62,000 bases of DNA from Cryptomeria japonica. Its lineage: Eukaryota; Streptophyta; Pinopsida; Cupressales; Cupressaceae. The notes beneath the pieces are model-generated. The model was not told where the DNA came from, did no database searches, and worked only from the letters and a program-made list of their open reading frames with translations. Positions 21,668 to 33,085 of the stretch are shown here, piece by piece. The DNA lies in assembly GCF_030272615.1 (NCBI RefSeq), contig NC_081408.1, positions 614,664,476 to 614,726,475 on the forward strand, read 5' to 3'. The position numbers were made by a program, and so were the translations under genes. The stretch's first letter is position 1. Each line of letters starts with the position of its first letter.

Positions 21668-22360
21668 TAATGGGCCCTTAGGTGGCCATTTCTTAGCAAG
21701 GACCACATCCTTGAGACTCATAAAGGTGGGATATTATTGGCTTTCTCTATTTTGTGATGCTCACAAGTGGGTAGGGAGGTGTAAGGAGTGTGCACTCTTT
21801 GCAGACAAACATAGATTAGTAGCCCTACCCCTTCATCTCATCTCTGTTGATCCATATTTTGCACAATGAGGGCTTTATTTCATCCACCCTATCAATCCAG
21901 TATTAAGTGTAGGCCACAAGTGGATTTTGGTAGCCACAAACTATTTCACAAGGTGGACAAAGGCAATGGCTTTGAAAGATGTAATTGAAAAATTTAGTGG
22001 TTCAATTCTTTGAAGGGATTACAACAAGATTTGGAGCCCCTTCCGCAATTATATTAGATAATACTAAGGCCTTTGTGGGATCTCAGATCAGTCTATGGGC
22101 ACTCCAACATGATGTGTTTCTAAAAATACCATCAAATTATTAACCCTAGAGCAATGGCTTAGCTAAGCCCTCCAACAAAAATCTCATTAGAATCATCAAG
22201 AGGACTCTTGAAGACAATTAGAGGTCATGGAACCTCAAGTTGGGAATAGCCCTATGGGTTGATAGAATTACTCCCAAGAGAGCTTTGGCCAACTCACCTT
22301 TTATGCTAGTATATGGAAGGAAAGAGAGGCTCCCCTTAGTTGCCATCTCTAGACCTAGCA
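21668..22360 (+). pseudogene. Integrase zinc-finger and catalytic core remnant
   Basis: Frames read GGHFLA, then DAHKWVGRCKECALFADKHR (the Cys pair of HHCC), then LISVDPYFAQ and HKWILVATNYFTRWTKAMAL (core, first Asp), then ILDNTKAFVG (second Asp). The third catalytic position, normally Q-A-E, reads L-A-K, with Lys encoded at 22165-22167. The integrase would be dead even without the stops. Confidence 0.7.
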
Positions 22361-22774
22361 CATTAGTTGGAACTCATAGAAAATGATGCCTTGTCGGTAA
22401 GGTATGCTGAACTTACAAAGCTTGAAGAGGTAAGAGAGAAGGCCAAACAGACCTTAAATGCCCATCAGAGACAACTAAAGAGGTATTTTGATAGGAGGAC
22501 CATTTTGAGGACCTTCCAAGTTGAAGATTTTGTCCTAAAATGGGATACTGATAGGATGAAAGCAGGGAGGCACTCAAAATTTGGTGCAATATGGAGTGGT
22601 CCCTATGTGGTTACAGGTTGCAAGGAGGCTAATTATTTCAATCTAGCCAGGTTAAATGCAAGGACCTCCCTATTGCAGTCAATGGCATACATCTCAAGGC
22701 GTGCGCTTAAGGGATACCTTTTAGATCTTTTGGAAATAGTGTGGATATCTGTAATTATGTTATGCTTTCCATAA
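22361..22774 (+). pseudogene. Integrase C-terminal domain remnant
   Basis: A 135-codon open stretch encodes VREKAKQTLNAHQRQLKRYF, FQVEDFVLKWD, and WSGPYVVTGC. It matches the GPY/F module at the C-terminus of Ty3 integrases. No chromodomain is visible downstream. It is continuous in sense with the core at 21668-22360. Confidence 0.75.
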
Positions 22775-22907
22775 GTTCTTGCACACAGGCGAGTTCCTTC
22801 AGATTGGCCATTTTTTAATTTTTTGTAGGAAGCAGAGAGGTTCTATTTTTCTATACTCCTTTTGACTCTGTACCCAATGCATAGACAAGGACATCTAGTC
22901 TCACCCT

Positions 22908-22930
22908 AAGAGGGCTTAGAGCCCCCTCTT
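22908..22930 (+). other. GC-rich hairpin just before the 3' LTR
   Basis: AAGAGGGCT (22908-22916) is followed after three bases by AGCCCCCTCTT (22920-22930), an almost perfect stem. It lies 11 bp upstream of the LTR start and may overlap the plus-strand priming region. No conventional PPT is otherwise clear. Confidence 0.5.
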
Positions 22931-23454
22931 AGTCACCAAAATGTTGACCTTTTTCTGTCAACAAATTAGTAGATCCAATTTGAGAAGATTCTAATTATTT
23001 TTTTTGCATAACTTGCATGTTATGGACATTGGATGACCTGCATGTTATGCGCATTATTTAGGCAGCAGCAGTGGGGCTCTTTTCCTTTCAGGCTCCATTG
23101 CTTTTATTTTTGAGTTGATTGGGTTGGTCATTCAACTCACTTATTTTTTCACCGGCTGGAGGGCTCCTGGTCATTAGCAGGTCGGTTTCCTTTTTTTTTC
23201 TTACCAATCGTTGGCAGTTTCCCCTCAAGTTTTTGGTCCCGCTACCCTACAAGTTTTTCTAAAGCCAACAAATTATGTCATAGGATAGTGGGGTGGTGAT
23301 CTCGGCCTATCATGTCATTCCCCTGCACAGGCAAAACAAGGAGGCAAAAAGGTTCACGCAATAACAATGTGAAGGGGCAGATAGTCATCCCGCCACCCAC
23401 AAACCTTTCCACGCATTCACGATGATCTTGCGGGGTAGGAAAATATAATTTTGC

Positions 23455-23710
23455 AAGGAGTATCCCCACTACCCTATAAGGTAAGGATGACAGATAAAGG
23501 GGGGCCTTGTGTGGTAAATGAATTGAATGAAAAGGGCTTTCCCACTATCCTGCAAGGATTTTTGGGAAGTATTTTGGCCTCGTTGGATAAAGAGAAACAA
23601 GCGGGTAGTGTCCCCGCTATCCTGGAGGGGATTTTTTGGGAGGTAAAGCAACATGTGGGGTAAGATATTGCAGGGGGAGAGTGTTCCCTGCTATCTCAAA
23701 TGACCAGTTA
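23455..23710 (+). repeat. Degenerate repeat of about 73 bp (CCCCGCTATCCTG-type), 4 copies
   Basis: Related segments begin near 23462, 23538, 23608 and 23684, with a CCC(C/A)(C/G)CTA(T/C)C core. Two are followed by GATTTTTGGGA-like text. A further relative lies at about 23250. They lie within the U3 part of the presumed LTR. Confidence 0.55.
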
Positions 23711-23843
23711 GGAAGCTAGGTCACCACATAGAAAGGTGGAGACATGGGCCCGTGGGGCCATGTCAGTCATCTATGACCATTCGATCTTCATAAAGCCTGA
23801 TCTGACAACAATGTTTTAATCTTCAAGAGGGATTTTGAGTGCT

Positions 23844-23850
23844 TATATAG
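23844..23850 (+). promoter_or_regulatory. TATA box of the presumed Ty3-like 3' LTR
   Basis: TATATAG lies in GAGTGCTTATATAGAAAG, followed 2 bp later by an AGATCTC/GAGATCT stem. It is a plausible U3 promoter. Confidence 0.45.
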
Positions 23851-25119
23851 AAAGATCTCGCACATCCATCTGCGCGTGAGATCTCTTGATCGACGATGAA
23901 ATTTCAATTTTGCAGTGACCATTGAGATTCAATTGCTTTGCAAAGTGGGTGACTAGTGACTCGGTAGTCAAGATGTTTTTTGTGCTCAGTTAGCATCCGA
24001 TCTTAGTTTTGATTTTCATTCAGCCATCGAGGATTATCATCATTAATCCAGAAGTGACCTTGCAGGCTGATTTTGGACGTCACTCATGCCTCTTCAATGC
24101 ATTATGAAGACTTTTGGGTTTGACAGAGATTTCTTAGATGCCATCCCCTATAGATTTCACCTAATTTTTTAGGACATGATTGTCCCTCCTTCACCTCTAC
24201 AACCAATTTCAGATAAAACCCATGCCCATTCATGGCGGATTAGATACCTTTTTCCCTGGAGTGTACCCAATAATGCTTATGTGTTGGGGTTACTTCATCT
24301 GGAGGGTAGGTTGTGTTTCCTCCTAGGAAATTAGACACCCACAAAGGAGATCTTGCATGCTACATCATAGATCATTTGATCAAATTGTCTTCTCTCCTCT
24401 TCCTTTTTTGTAACCTAACCCTGGTTAGGGTTAGGGTTTCTATCTTGAATCCAGTCCGAGTTAGGCCTAAAGTATAAAGGCAATTTATATAATATTTTGA
24501 TCAATTTTCTCCTCTTTTTCTCTTGCAATAGTCTATGAAATCTGCGACTGTAAAAATTACCTTGCCTCTACATTAATAAGATTTTTCTTGCCTTACCTAG
24601 TTTCAGTTAATGCAAATTTGTGTATTTCTCTTATCTGTTTGTGTGAATGCATATTTTTATTATTTTCTCAGCATGTATGATAGTGTTGACTCCTCTTAGA
24701 GTGGTTTCTAAGAACATTGCTCGTTCCACTGCCATTGTTAAGAATTCCAACCTTGACTTAGTCTTAGAAAGCTAGACTTAGATAGGAATTAGTCTATCTT
24801 TTGGGTAGTTTTATTGATGTTCTATGCAGTTACATGTAGGGTTAGATCAACTTTCAGTCTAGGTGCAAACCTTTTTTTGCTTTCTTTCAAGCAACCTTTC
24901 TCTCTTTCCCTTTTCCCTATCAGATCATAGATTAGTTATACTAGTGTTGGGTTGGTCCAACACACTTGCACTAAGATTGAGTAGGAAGCCAACCTTCTCC
25001 GAAGATTCAACCTCACATTAAGCAAGGTCCCATGCTTGAGAGGTTGATGATCAAGGTTCCTTGGGTCATCAAGGGTGCAAACTTTTTTGATAATTAAAAC
25101 CGTTTCCATTACAACACTT

Positions 25120-25666
25120 CATTTATATTTCATTTCTATTTCATGGTTAATTTTGAAACTAGGGTTTGACCTAAGGCAAACCCCAATTATCAATCATTTT
25201 CCTTTCTCTACTATGTGCAGGAATAGGTACGAAGCTATGATTTTCAGGGTCAACATTATTCACAAAGATGAATAGGTTCCCTTTTGGATGACGAAAAGTT
25301 TGGACAACCAGAGCGACAGGCATTCTAGTCCCGACAATTTAGGATGACTTTTTTGGGAATATATCCCAACACTCACATATTGCTCAAATCTAGGTTCGTG
25401 GCTCTTTTTGATAACCGTATTTTACTATTTATGCATAATTACTTCAATTTTAGCACATTTACCCTAATTTCAACATTTTTGAAATTCAACTTAAAAAGAA
25501 GGAATCAAATATTAACCAGTGAATCTAATTAGAATTCTCAACCCTATCCTTGTTGATTTGAGGCTAGATCTATTGGATTCCCCCCTATTTAATGTAATTG
25601 ATCTCTAAGAAAAAAATAGGTGTTTTACTACATCATTGGGGGAAACCCTAATTTTCACCCTTTACA
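25120..25666 (+). mobile_element. Truncated LTR (3' part) related to the gag-only element
   Basis: The sequence follows the same order as 3270-3847 of the gag-only element's LTR: a CATGGTTAATT / CTTGGTTAATT block, AGGGTTTGACCTAAGG and GCAAACCCC, a CAGG exon-like edge, and an ending CCCTTTACA. It is directly followed by a PBS. The 5' part of the LTR is missing. It is a diverged relative, not a recent copy. Confidence 0.6.
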
Positions 25667-25670
25667 TTTT

Positions 25671-25688
25671 TGGTGAACTCGACATCTT
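25671..25688 (+). other. Primer binding site after the truncated LTR
   Basis: TGGTGAACTCGACATCTT begins 4 bases after the LTR end CTTTACA. It shares 13 of its first 15 bases with the PBS at 3851. Confidence 0.6.
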
Positions 25689-26330
25689 ACACCTTAATTT
25701 CTTATTTATGTTCTCAGATTTGATTGTTCATGTATTTATAATTCAAATTTCCATTTGAAGTTAAATTTTCAATTGAATATAAAAAATTAGAGGTTAAATT
25801 CACAAAAAACCCTAATTTATAATTCTAAAATTGAACATGTGGGTTGTCTAATTTGGATTAATTATTTCAGATCTAATTACTTATGCAATTCAAAATTCAA
25901 ATTTTCACTCATAGATCTCATATTCAATTGAATTACATAAATTTAGTGGTTGTATTTACAAAAACCCTAAATTATAATTCTAACATTTATTTTGTGGGTT
26001 GCCTAATTTTTGAAATCTATTTTTAGATATCATCTTTATGATATGCCATGTTATGATTTAGATTCATTTATTGTAAAGACCTCCATGTTACTAAAATATT
26101 AAATTACTTAATTATAAGAAATTTTCACACAATTACACATAATTAAGGAAAAAACACTTTATCAATTAATCCATTATGCTCAATATACAAAAATTTGTTA
26201 CATAAGGTTATAACTTGACACATTGTTTAAATTACATGAGCCAGGATATTTAAAAAACATAAGAAAATTTCTTATAGCTATAAAATACCATAAAATAAAA
26301 TACAATGAATACATAATAGAAAGTTTAATA
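25689..26330 (+). other. AT-rich leader-like sequence after the PBS
   Basis: Runs of AATTCAAATTTYCA and repeated ACAAAAACCCTAA blocks (about 25804, 25961) resemble the AT-rich leader of the 2626 element. No gag frame follows, so the element is truncated. Confidence 0.4.
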
Positions 26331-27160
26331 TCATCCCGACAGGGACTTGTTGATGGGTGTTTTGACACACTCACCAACAGTCAGGTAGTTTATGTGAACA
26401 ATCACTACCTCTCCTAAAAAGAAATCAATCTTGAAAGACTAATTACTCCAAGGTCTCTATAATTGAGTCATGATGGTGTTGGGTCACTCAGTGGCTGATG
26501 TGATTGTACTTGTCAAGGGGCCTGCTGGTTGAAACAAAACAAACAAAAATCCTTTTTTTGCATTTTCTGATTTTCAATTTCTCAAAATAAACAACAAAAG
26601 ATAGATTAGGGGAACAAGGAAATAACAATGAAATTGATACAATAACAACTGAATGATCCACACGGTTAGTATTTCATAATCCAAATGTTATCAATACCAC
26701 TAATTTAGCATTCAAATGACGAACTCCAAAAAATATATAAAGTCAGACAACTTTACACACCAACGGAAATGAATATCACCCAACCAATAATCACCCTATC
26801 AATTTAATTCTCATATACCATTTACATGAGCAATATGATTCATAAAATAATAAAGCATCCAAAAGAAGTAGTTGGTGATTCAAATGATAGAAGTTACCAG
26901 ATCACGAAGAACACAACCATATAGAATACACAAGTAGATCAGGCAATCTGCAAGCTGGTTTTTGTATTAAACTTTAAAGAGTATTACAAAATATTTTAAA
27001 CTCATAAAAATATGCATAAAATCTCTAATATAATCTCTAAAACGAACGTCAAATCATCAATTTGCGGACCCTCTAAATGGCCTAAATTTTACAATTTATA
27101 GAATTTTCCCCTACACCTTAGGAAGGCATCATGCCTAAATTAAGGATTACAAAAAGCAAG
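26331..27160. other. Unassigned AT-rich stretch
   Basis: No gene or clear repeat is recognised. About 26900-27130 is LTR-like in composition, but I see no termini. Confidence 0.4.
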
Positions 27161-27162
27161 GA

Positions 27163-28200
27163 GTCGCAGTTGACATGCAAGTCTCTGCCTTTGAACTCCA
27201 AATAAGTACTACTAAACTGGTACTCAAGGTTCATTTCCAAAACGGTGCTCTGGAAGCAGGCGTTTCGTAACATGCATAAATCTCACCCAAAAAGGAAGTG
27301 TGAGTTACAACGTCAGTTGAAGGCCTAGTTGTAGTGGTGGTGATGGTAATCCAAAGTGGAAAACTAGGATTAGAAAATGATGGGAGCCACAATCGATATG
27401 CAAGTCATTGCTTGTGAACTCCGCTTAATTGTTAAGAAACCACTCACTTCTATGACAGTACTATAGAGGCAGGTATTTCACAACATGCAAAAATGATACA
27501 AAATAGAAGAAAGTGCTCATGTCTACAAACCAGGATTACAAAATGATGGGAGTCCCAATCGACATGCAAGTCGTTGCCCGTGGACTCCACTTAACTGTTA
27601 CGGAACTAGCACTCACTGTTCACTTCCGTGATGGTGCTCTGGAGGTAGGTATTTCATAACATGCAAAAATAATGCCCAAAAAGAAAGTGTGACATCCAGT
27701 ATCAGTTGAACCTATAGTGGTTGTGGTGGTGCCACAACTTCAACATACATTTTTCTTTTTCCAACTACATGTTTGTCCTTTATTCCTCTTGTACTTCTGG
27801 TAGTTGTTGATGAAACATTCTATGGAAGTGGTTGGTGGATCAACAATATACTTCATTTTGAATTTAAAAACTCTAAGCACCTCCTCTGTACTCTCTAGTC
27901 TTCTTTCCAAATGAGGTGGAAGGCTCCACAAGTCCAATTCAACTGTTACGAAACTAGCGCTCACTATTCACTTTCATAACGATGCTCCAGAGGTAGGTAT
28001 TTCATAACATGCAACACATGATACATAATCAGTTTCATCATATTAGAAAAATCATAAGGGACTCCGAAATTTCATGATTTCGAGGTCTATTTATTGATGA
28101 TTTTGGGATTTCGGGGTTTCAGGGTTCCACTTAACTGTTACGAAAGCAACGCTCACTGTTCACTTTTTTAATGGTGCTCCAAAGGCAGGTATTGCATAAT
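27163..28200. repeat. Dispersed direct repeats, five degenerate copies
   Basis: A segment runs through CATGCAAGTC, a GACTCC-type edge, ACTGTTACG, CACT(G/A)TTCACTTC, GGTGCTC(T/C)(G/A)GAGG and GTATTTCATAACATGCA. It recurs at about 27163-27290, 27385-27492, 27549-27668, 27930-28013 and 28128-28200. Spacing is irregular (about 165-380 bp) and the outer copies are shorter. No coding function is evident. Confidence 0.65.
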
Positions 28201-28400
28201 TTTGGGCTTCTGATGTTTTGATGTTTATTATTGAGGATTTTGGGATTTAAGGATTTTGGAGTTCTGAGGTTCATTATTGATGATTTTAGGATTTCGAGGT
28301 TCTGGGGTCTATTATTGAGAATTTTGGGATTTTAGGATTCCAGGGTTCTGGGGTCCATTATTGAAGAATGCGGGATTTCGAGATTCTAGGGTTTATCATA
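28060..28400. repeat. Degenerate 38-47 bp tandem repeat (TTATTGA...GGGATTT...GGGTT)
   Basis: Units beginning TTATTGAnGATTTTGGGATTT recur at about 28092, 28226, 28272, 28310 and 28356, with variable length. Confidence 0.6.
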
Positions 28401-30055
28401 CGATTTCTTACCATCCCAAGAACATTCCTCCTCATCTTTAATGACAGAGACTTAAGGTTGCCACTCAACGCTTAGAATTAAATGCAAAGGCATATGTGCC
28501 AGAATTTCATTTTCTTAATAGGAGATAACAAATCATTGGTTTCATTATTATTATAGTGATTAATTTATTATTATTGTTAATGTATGGTTGGTTTTATTAT
28601 TATTATTATGGCAATTGTAAATCTCAAAAATCAATTGTAATTTTTTTTTTCTAAATTAATTGTTCATTCATTTAACAATTAAAGAAATAGAATTTAGTTT
28701 TAATTTTAGAATTTGAAATGATTTTCATGCAAAAAGGCAAAATAGAATATAAATTTGGGTAATATTTTAGAAAAATATAAAAAGCATCCATTTAGATCTA
28801 GATGTTAGTTTTAAATTTATAATTGATTGTTCATTTGAAAAAATTTAAAAAATAATTTTAGTTGATTTTTAGAATTTGAAGTGATTTACATGCAAAAAGC
28901 TAAAATAGAATATAAATGTTCTATATATTTCTACACTTTTTTTAGAAAGATCCTATTTATATCTATATTTTAGTTTTAATTTCATTGTGAAACTAATTGT
29001 TTTGATTAAGTAATTGTGAAACTAATTGTTGATTCATTTAAAATTTTAAAAAAATAGAATTTAGTTTAATTTTATAATTTAAGTTGATTTGTATACCAAA
29101 AAAATAGAATGGAAATATTGATTATATATCTTGATTAATTTTTTATTTAATTTCACAACTAAAAAGATACTCTATCTATTTAAGGTTAGTTGATTTATAC
29201 TAATCCCTACACAATATATGTTTAACTTCTATTAAAAAATATATTAATAATATATTTTATATGAATAAATATAATTAAAATAACAATATCAAATTACTAT
29301 TTGACAAAACTCATTTACTATTATTACTTTTAAAATATTAGAAACTTGAAATTAATGATTTCATCACTTTAGAAGTTAGTAAAAGTAAGTGATAATATAT
29401 ACTTAGAATAGTCATGAATTATTATTTCCTTTTGATATTTAACAATGCACTTAGAGAGTATATAGATTTATATTATGATCAATTCCAATCAATGTAAGAT
29501 TGTCATAATACAAAAAAAGAGAGCATATATAAGAATCATATCAGTTATTTTACATCAAAGATTTACAGTTCTTTTACAACAAAGATTTGCAATTATTTTA
29601 ATAAATGAATGCATGTTGACATGAGGGATGTCCCTCAAATAAATTTTGAAAGGTAGATTTTAATATACTGGTCTTTTTTTAATGGATTAATCATTCATCT
29701 ACAAATTTAACTTATAAAGTCAATTTAACATATACTTTATTTCATGCGTCTAATAATGAATGCCATTGCTTAGTTTTTTGAAAATGATCTAGATGCATGC
29801 TACACCTTAATTCTTTTATCAATGTTTAAAAATAAGGCATTGCAAGAAAACGTTCAATATATATTCATTGTATAACACTTATCACAAAGAAAGTGATATC
29901 GTCATATGAACCTTAGAGGATCTAATAGTAATGAAACCATAGAAAGATACCAAACCAGAGTGGCAAAGAAAACTAGAAAGAATTGACATGCAATGACAAA
30001 TTGCATGAAAGGTTTACCTTAAATCTATTTCTAACCTAAAAGTTAAGTCTTATTG
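28401..30055. other. AT-rich stretch with no recognised feature
   Basis: Strongly AT-rich, with homopolymer runs and many stops in all frames. Two loosely similar blocks (GATTTNCATGCAAAAAG followed by TAAAATAGAATATAAAT) occur near 28720 and 28870. Nothing else is supported. Confidence 0.5.
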
Positions 30056-31061
30056 TACAACTAACTCAAACTATAATTCAAACCCTAACCCTAACTTTAT
30101 CTTTAACCCTAATTCCAATCTTAACCATAATTCTATTTATAATCATAATCCTAAATCTAATTCTATTTGAAACTCTAACCCTAATAATAAAATTGAATCT
30201 ACTTATAATTCAAACCCTAACGTTAACCCTAATTTCTATCTTTCACCATAACCATATTCTTAATTCTAACCGTAACCATAATTTTATGACTAGGGTTAGG
30301 GTTTAATTAAGGTTACAATTAGAGTTTATTTATAGCTAGGTTACAATGAGGATCTAATTAGGGTTGGAGATTAATTATTGTTACAAGTAGAGTTTAATTA
30401 GGGTTAGGATTAATGTCCAAATAAGTTTCAACCTTGATTAATGTTATAGTTCAATTAGAGTTAGAATTATGATTTACTTAGGGTTACAATTCAATAGGGT
30501 AAGAGTTAATATTGGGGTTAGGAGTTAATTAGAATTAGGTCTACAATTAGGGCTAAGGTAAGTACTCAATTAGTTCCAAAAAAATTAGGGTTCAAATTTA
30601 GGTTAAGTTCTTTGATAAAACTAAATTGAAACCTTTTTGTATCTCAAATACTAACCCTAACCCTATTTATATCTCAAACCCTAACTCTATCCCTAACCTA
30701 AATTCTATTTTTTAACCTAACCCTAATCAAACCATAAGCCTAATTAATTTATAGCCTAAATGGTAACCCTAATTGAATTTTAAAAATAACCCTACCTATA
30801 ATTAAACCCTTACCATGATCAAACCCTAACCTTAGCAATATTCCGAATCTAAACCTAATTGAACCCTACCCCTAATTGAACCTTTATGCTAACATTATCA
30901 TAACCATAACCTAACCCTAAACTTAACTTAACCCTACAATTAAACACTAATTACAAATTGTACCCTAATCTAACCATAATTGAACCCTAACCCTAATTAA
31001 AATCTAATCCTAATTGAACCCTAGCCCTAAAATTAACCATAACCTTAATTAAACTCTAATC
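30056..31061. repeat. Telomere-like degenerate CCCTAA array, left part
   Basis: The tract is dominated by CCCTAA, CCATAA, CCTTAA and similar hexamers. Orientation switches within it: C-rich from 30056 to about 30285, G-rich (TTAGGG, GGTTAGGG) to about 30620, then C-rich again. It ends at the LINE insertion, and the array resumes at 56408. Confidence 0.85.
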
Positions 31062-31073
31062 ATATTCTAACCT
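31062..31073 (+). repeat. Left target-site duplication of the LINE
   Basis: ATATTCTAACCT is repeated exactly at 56396-56407 after the LINE's A-rich tail. Both copies lie at the edges of CCCTAA-type sequence. Confidence 0.85.
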
Positions 31074-31560
31074 AAATACTTAAGAGAGAAATCAATTCTG
31101 AGGAGAGAATGGGTTTGTGCTTTGCAAATAGGGTTCGAGCTAGGGCATCTGCACTCTAGCTCGTGGTCATTTTTACTTGTTTGGTGTGCTACATGGGGGG
31201 TTTCTACTATGTTTTGGGGATCGGGTTTCTTTTCTTTTCATCTATTTTTCCTGCTATGTCCTTCTTGGTTCACTGCGTTCTGGTTGGTGTCGTTGTTGGG
31301 TGTGGTGGGGTGTGCATCTTTTTCCATGTCATCTCCTTGACCTCAAGGGCTACAGCCGGTGAGGGATGTATTTTGGTCAACTGTAAGGGTGTTGCATAGA
31401 GGCGGTGTGGATTCTTCTTTGTTGGGTTTCTCTTTCCTTTCTGTGGTAGAGTGCTTGCTTGGCACTGAGGGTGTTTGGTAGTTTGGTGGGGCCAGTGGGG
31501 TGACCTCCCTTCATCCCATTTGGGGTTTCGATTTGCATGCAAGGCGGGAGGACTCTAATG
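31074..31560 (+). other. LINE 5' UTR
   Basis: The sequence between the target duplication and ORF1 is G/T-rich and has overlapping short open frames with hydrophobic translations but no domain. It is treated as untranslated. Confidence 0.5.
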
Positions 31561-32967
31561 GCCATGACTCATGGGGATCCATGATGAGCTCCTTCGGACC
31601 TAGAATTTCGTGCAGTTGTTGATTCAAAGTCTCCTAATCAAAGAACTAAGGTTTTTGTCAATAGTCTTTTCACTTTGAGTGAAGGTAACGCGGATGTCAG
31701 CTCATCGGGGCGTGCTCGGATCACTAAGATTAATGGGTGTTTGGAGAAGTCTAAAGAGAGACCAAAATTGGTGATTCCACCGAAAATGATTGTCGAGGAT
31801 GGGAATATTATTTGAAGCATTCTTTATATTGCAAGTTTTTGGGTATTAGGATCTCTTTGCAGTTCTTGAAGGTTTGGGCCCAATGAACTTGGGCGCTTGT
31901 GGGTGAGATGGAGATTATGGTGTTAGCCAATAATTATTTCATGGTTACTTTCAGTTGCATGATGAATCAAAATAGGGTCAACCAGGCAAGTTTGTTCAAT
32001 AAACCCTGGCATGTAGGTTTCAACCCATCTGAGGAGCTGCCAAACTGCGTCCCAGTTTGGGTTCGTTTGTCGCGTTTTCTGGTGGAATGATGTCAGGAAG
32101 ATGTTTTGCACTTACTTGCATCGTTTCTTGGCAAGCCAATGGGCTCATCAACTCAAACTCTGGGTAAGAAGGTTATGACTTTTGCGTGAATTTATGTTGA
32201 GATTGATTTGACTAAACCTTTGCCAGATGTGGTGGATATGTGTAAGGGTTCTTATTTTTAGGTACAACCTTTGGACTATGAGACTCTTCCCTTTTGTTTT
32301 TGTTTATGTCACGAATATGGGCACTTATAGTGTAGATATCCCCGATCTAAATCTGTGGATGTTCAACCCTCTAATCCTATTCGCAACTCACCTAGGGTGG
32401 ATAAGGGGAAGGGTCATGTTTCAAGTGATGTGGTTGGCTCTGAGGGTTTATGCATGTCGAACCTTGCAATAGGAACAAGGGTCAAATGAGGACTTGGAGA
32501 GAGCATCAGGGTGAGGATACTTTCAAATATAGGTTTGAAGTTTTGGATGATCTAAGTCAGCAAGAGGTGAATCCAGGTTTGATGATTTTGGATCAGGATG
32601 TTGGAGGTGCCGTCCAAGAGGATCCCAGTCCAAGGGATCCTTTAGCCCTGCAGCTTGAAGAGACTTTACACATGGATACAAACCTACAGATGGTGGCTCA
32701 GAGGGAGGTGGATCTTGCTACTGAAGCACTGAAGGGGGTCTGGGAATTTTCTCTCCCCTTGCATAAATCAAGTGTAAAAGTGGGTAAAAGAAGTAAGGTG
32801 TCTCTTCAGTTGGGCCTTATGTAGAAATATTTTGAGAAAGGGGGGACAGACAAAACTTCTAAGATCGACAAGAAGAAAGATGTAGAGAAGATTAAATTGA
32901 CAAGGGAGACTTTGGTGGAGTCAGGGTCTGTCAAGACTCTAGATTCTCATTTCTTGACTCCCTTGAA
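31561..32967 (+). pseudogene. LINE ORF1 remnant (DUF4283-like RNA-binding protein)
   Basis: Broken frames carry the plant L1 ORF1 pattern. MIVEDGNII is followed by a core with KPWHVGFNPSEELPNCVPVW, then VRLSRFL and IYVEIDLTKPLPD (a DUF4283-like fold), then a degenerate Cys-rich motif (CFCLCHEYGH, near 32292-32330) where a CCHC knuckle is normal. A low-complexity basic/acidic C-terminus precedes ORF2. Frameshifts near 31815 and 32090-32190 and several stops destroy it. The usual role is binding LINE RNA as a chaperone. Confidence 0.7.
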
Positions 32968-33085
32968 ATGATTGTCCTTTCATGGAATGCTAGGGGCTTG
33001 AATAGTGGCCATCGACAAAAAGTTGTTCAGGATTTGATTAGATGTCATTCTCTTGATTTCCTTTTTCTATAGGAGACCAAGCTAT
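32968..33085 (+). pseudogene. LINE ORF2 start: endonuclease N-terminus
   Basis: From ATG 32968 the frame reads MIVLSWNARGLNSGHRQK and then FLFL-stop-ETKL, the opening of an APE-type endonuclease (SWN-RGLN and QETKL motifs). It is cut at 33085 by an LTR element and resumes at 39774 with SIKKMIGLAPKIW. Confidence 0.85.

Larger units (their letters stand above)
16060..24962 (+). mobile_element. Decayed Ty3-like (Tat-type) element: PR, RNase H-like, RT, RNase H, INT, 3' LTR
   Basis: Protein-level remnants of a full Ty3-class polyprotein lie in order on the plus strand, with many stops and frameshifts. They are a protease (16546-16932), an RNase H-like domain (17221-17640), RT (split at 18386/19918), the native RNase H (about 20380-20815) and integrase (split by an insertion at 21090). 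A probable 3' LTR (22942-24962) follows. The gag region and 5' LTR are not recognisable, so the element is truncated or merged with neighbouring repeats on its left. Two solo LTRs inserted later. Confidence 0.8.
22942..24962 (+). repeat. Probable 3' LTR (about 2.0 kb) of the decayed Ty3-like element
   Basis: It begins TGTTGACC, with GTCAACA shortly after forming an inverted repeat, and ends near TGGTCCAACA. It directly follows the integrase. A TATATAG box lies at 23844-23850, with a nearby AGATCTC...GAGATCT stem (23853-23884). No second copy is present to confirm the boundaries, and the right end in particular is inferred. Confidence 0.5.

Noticed and set aside
27740-27964. 74-codon minus-strand frame
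   Set aside because: It has no domain and lies within the degenerate direct-repeat region.
31122-31399. Hydrophobic short frames that look like membrane proteins
   Set aside because: They overlap in three frames in the G/T-rich LINE 5' UTR, with no conservation or start context.
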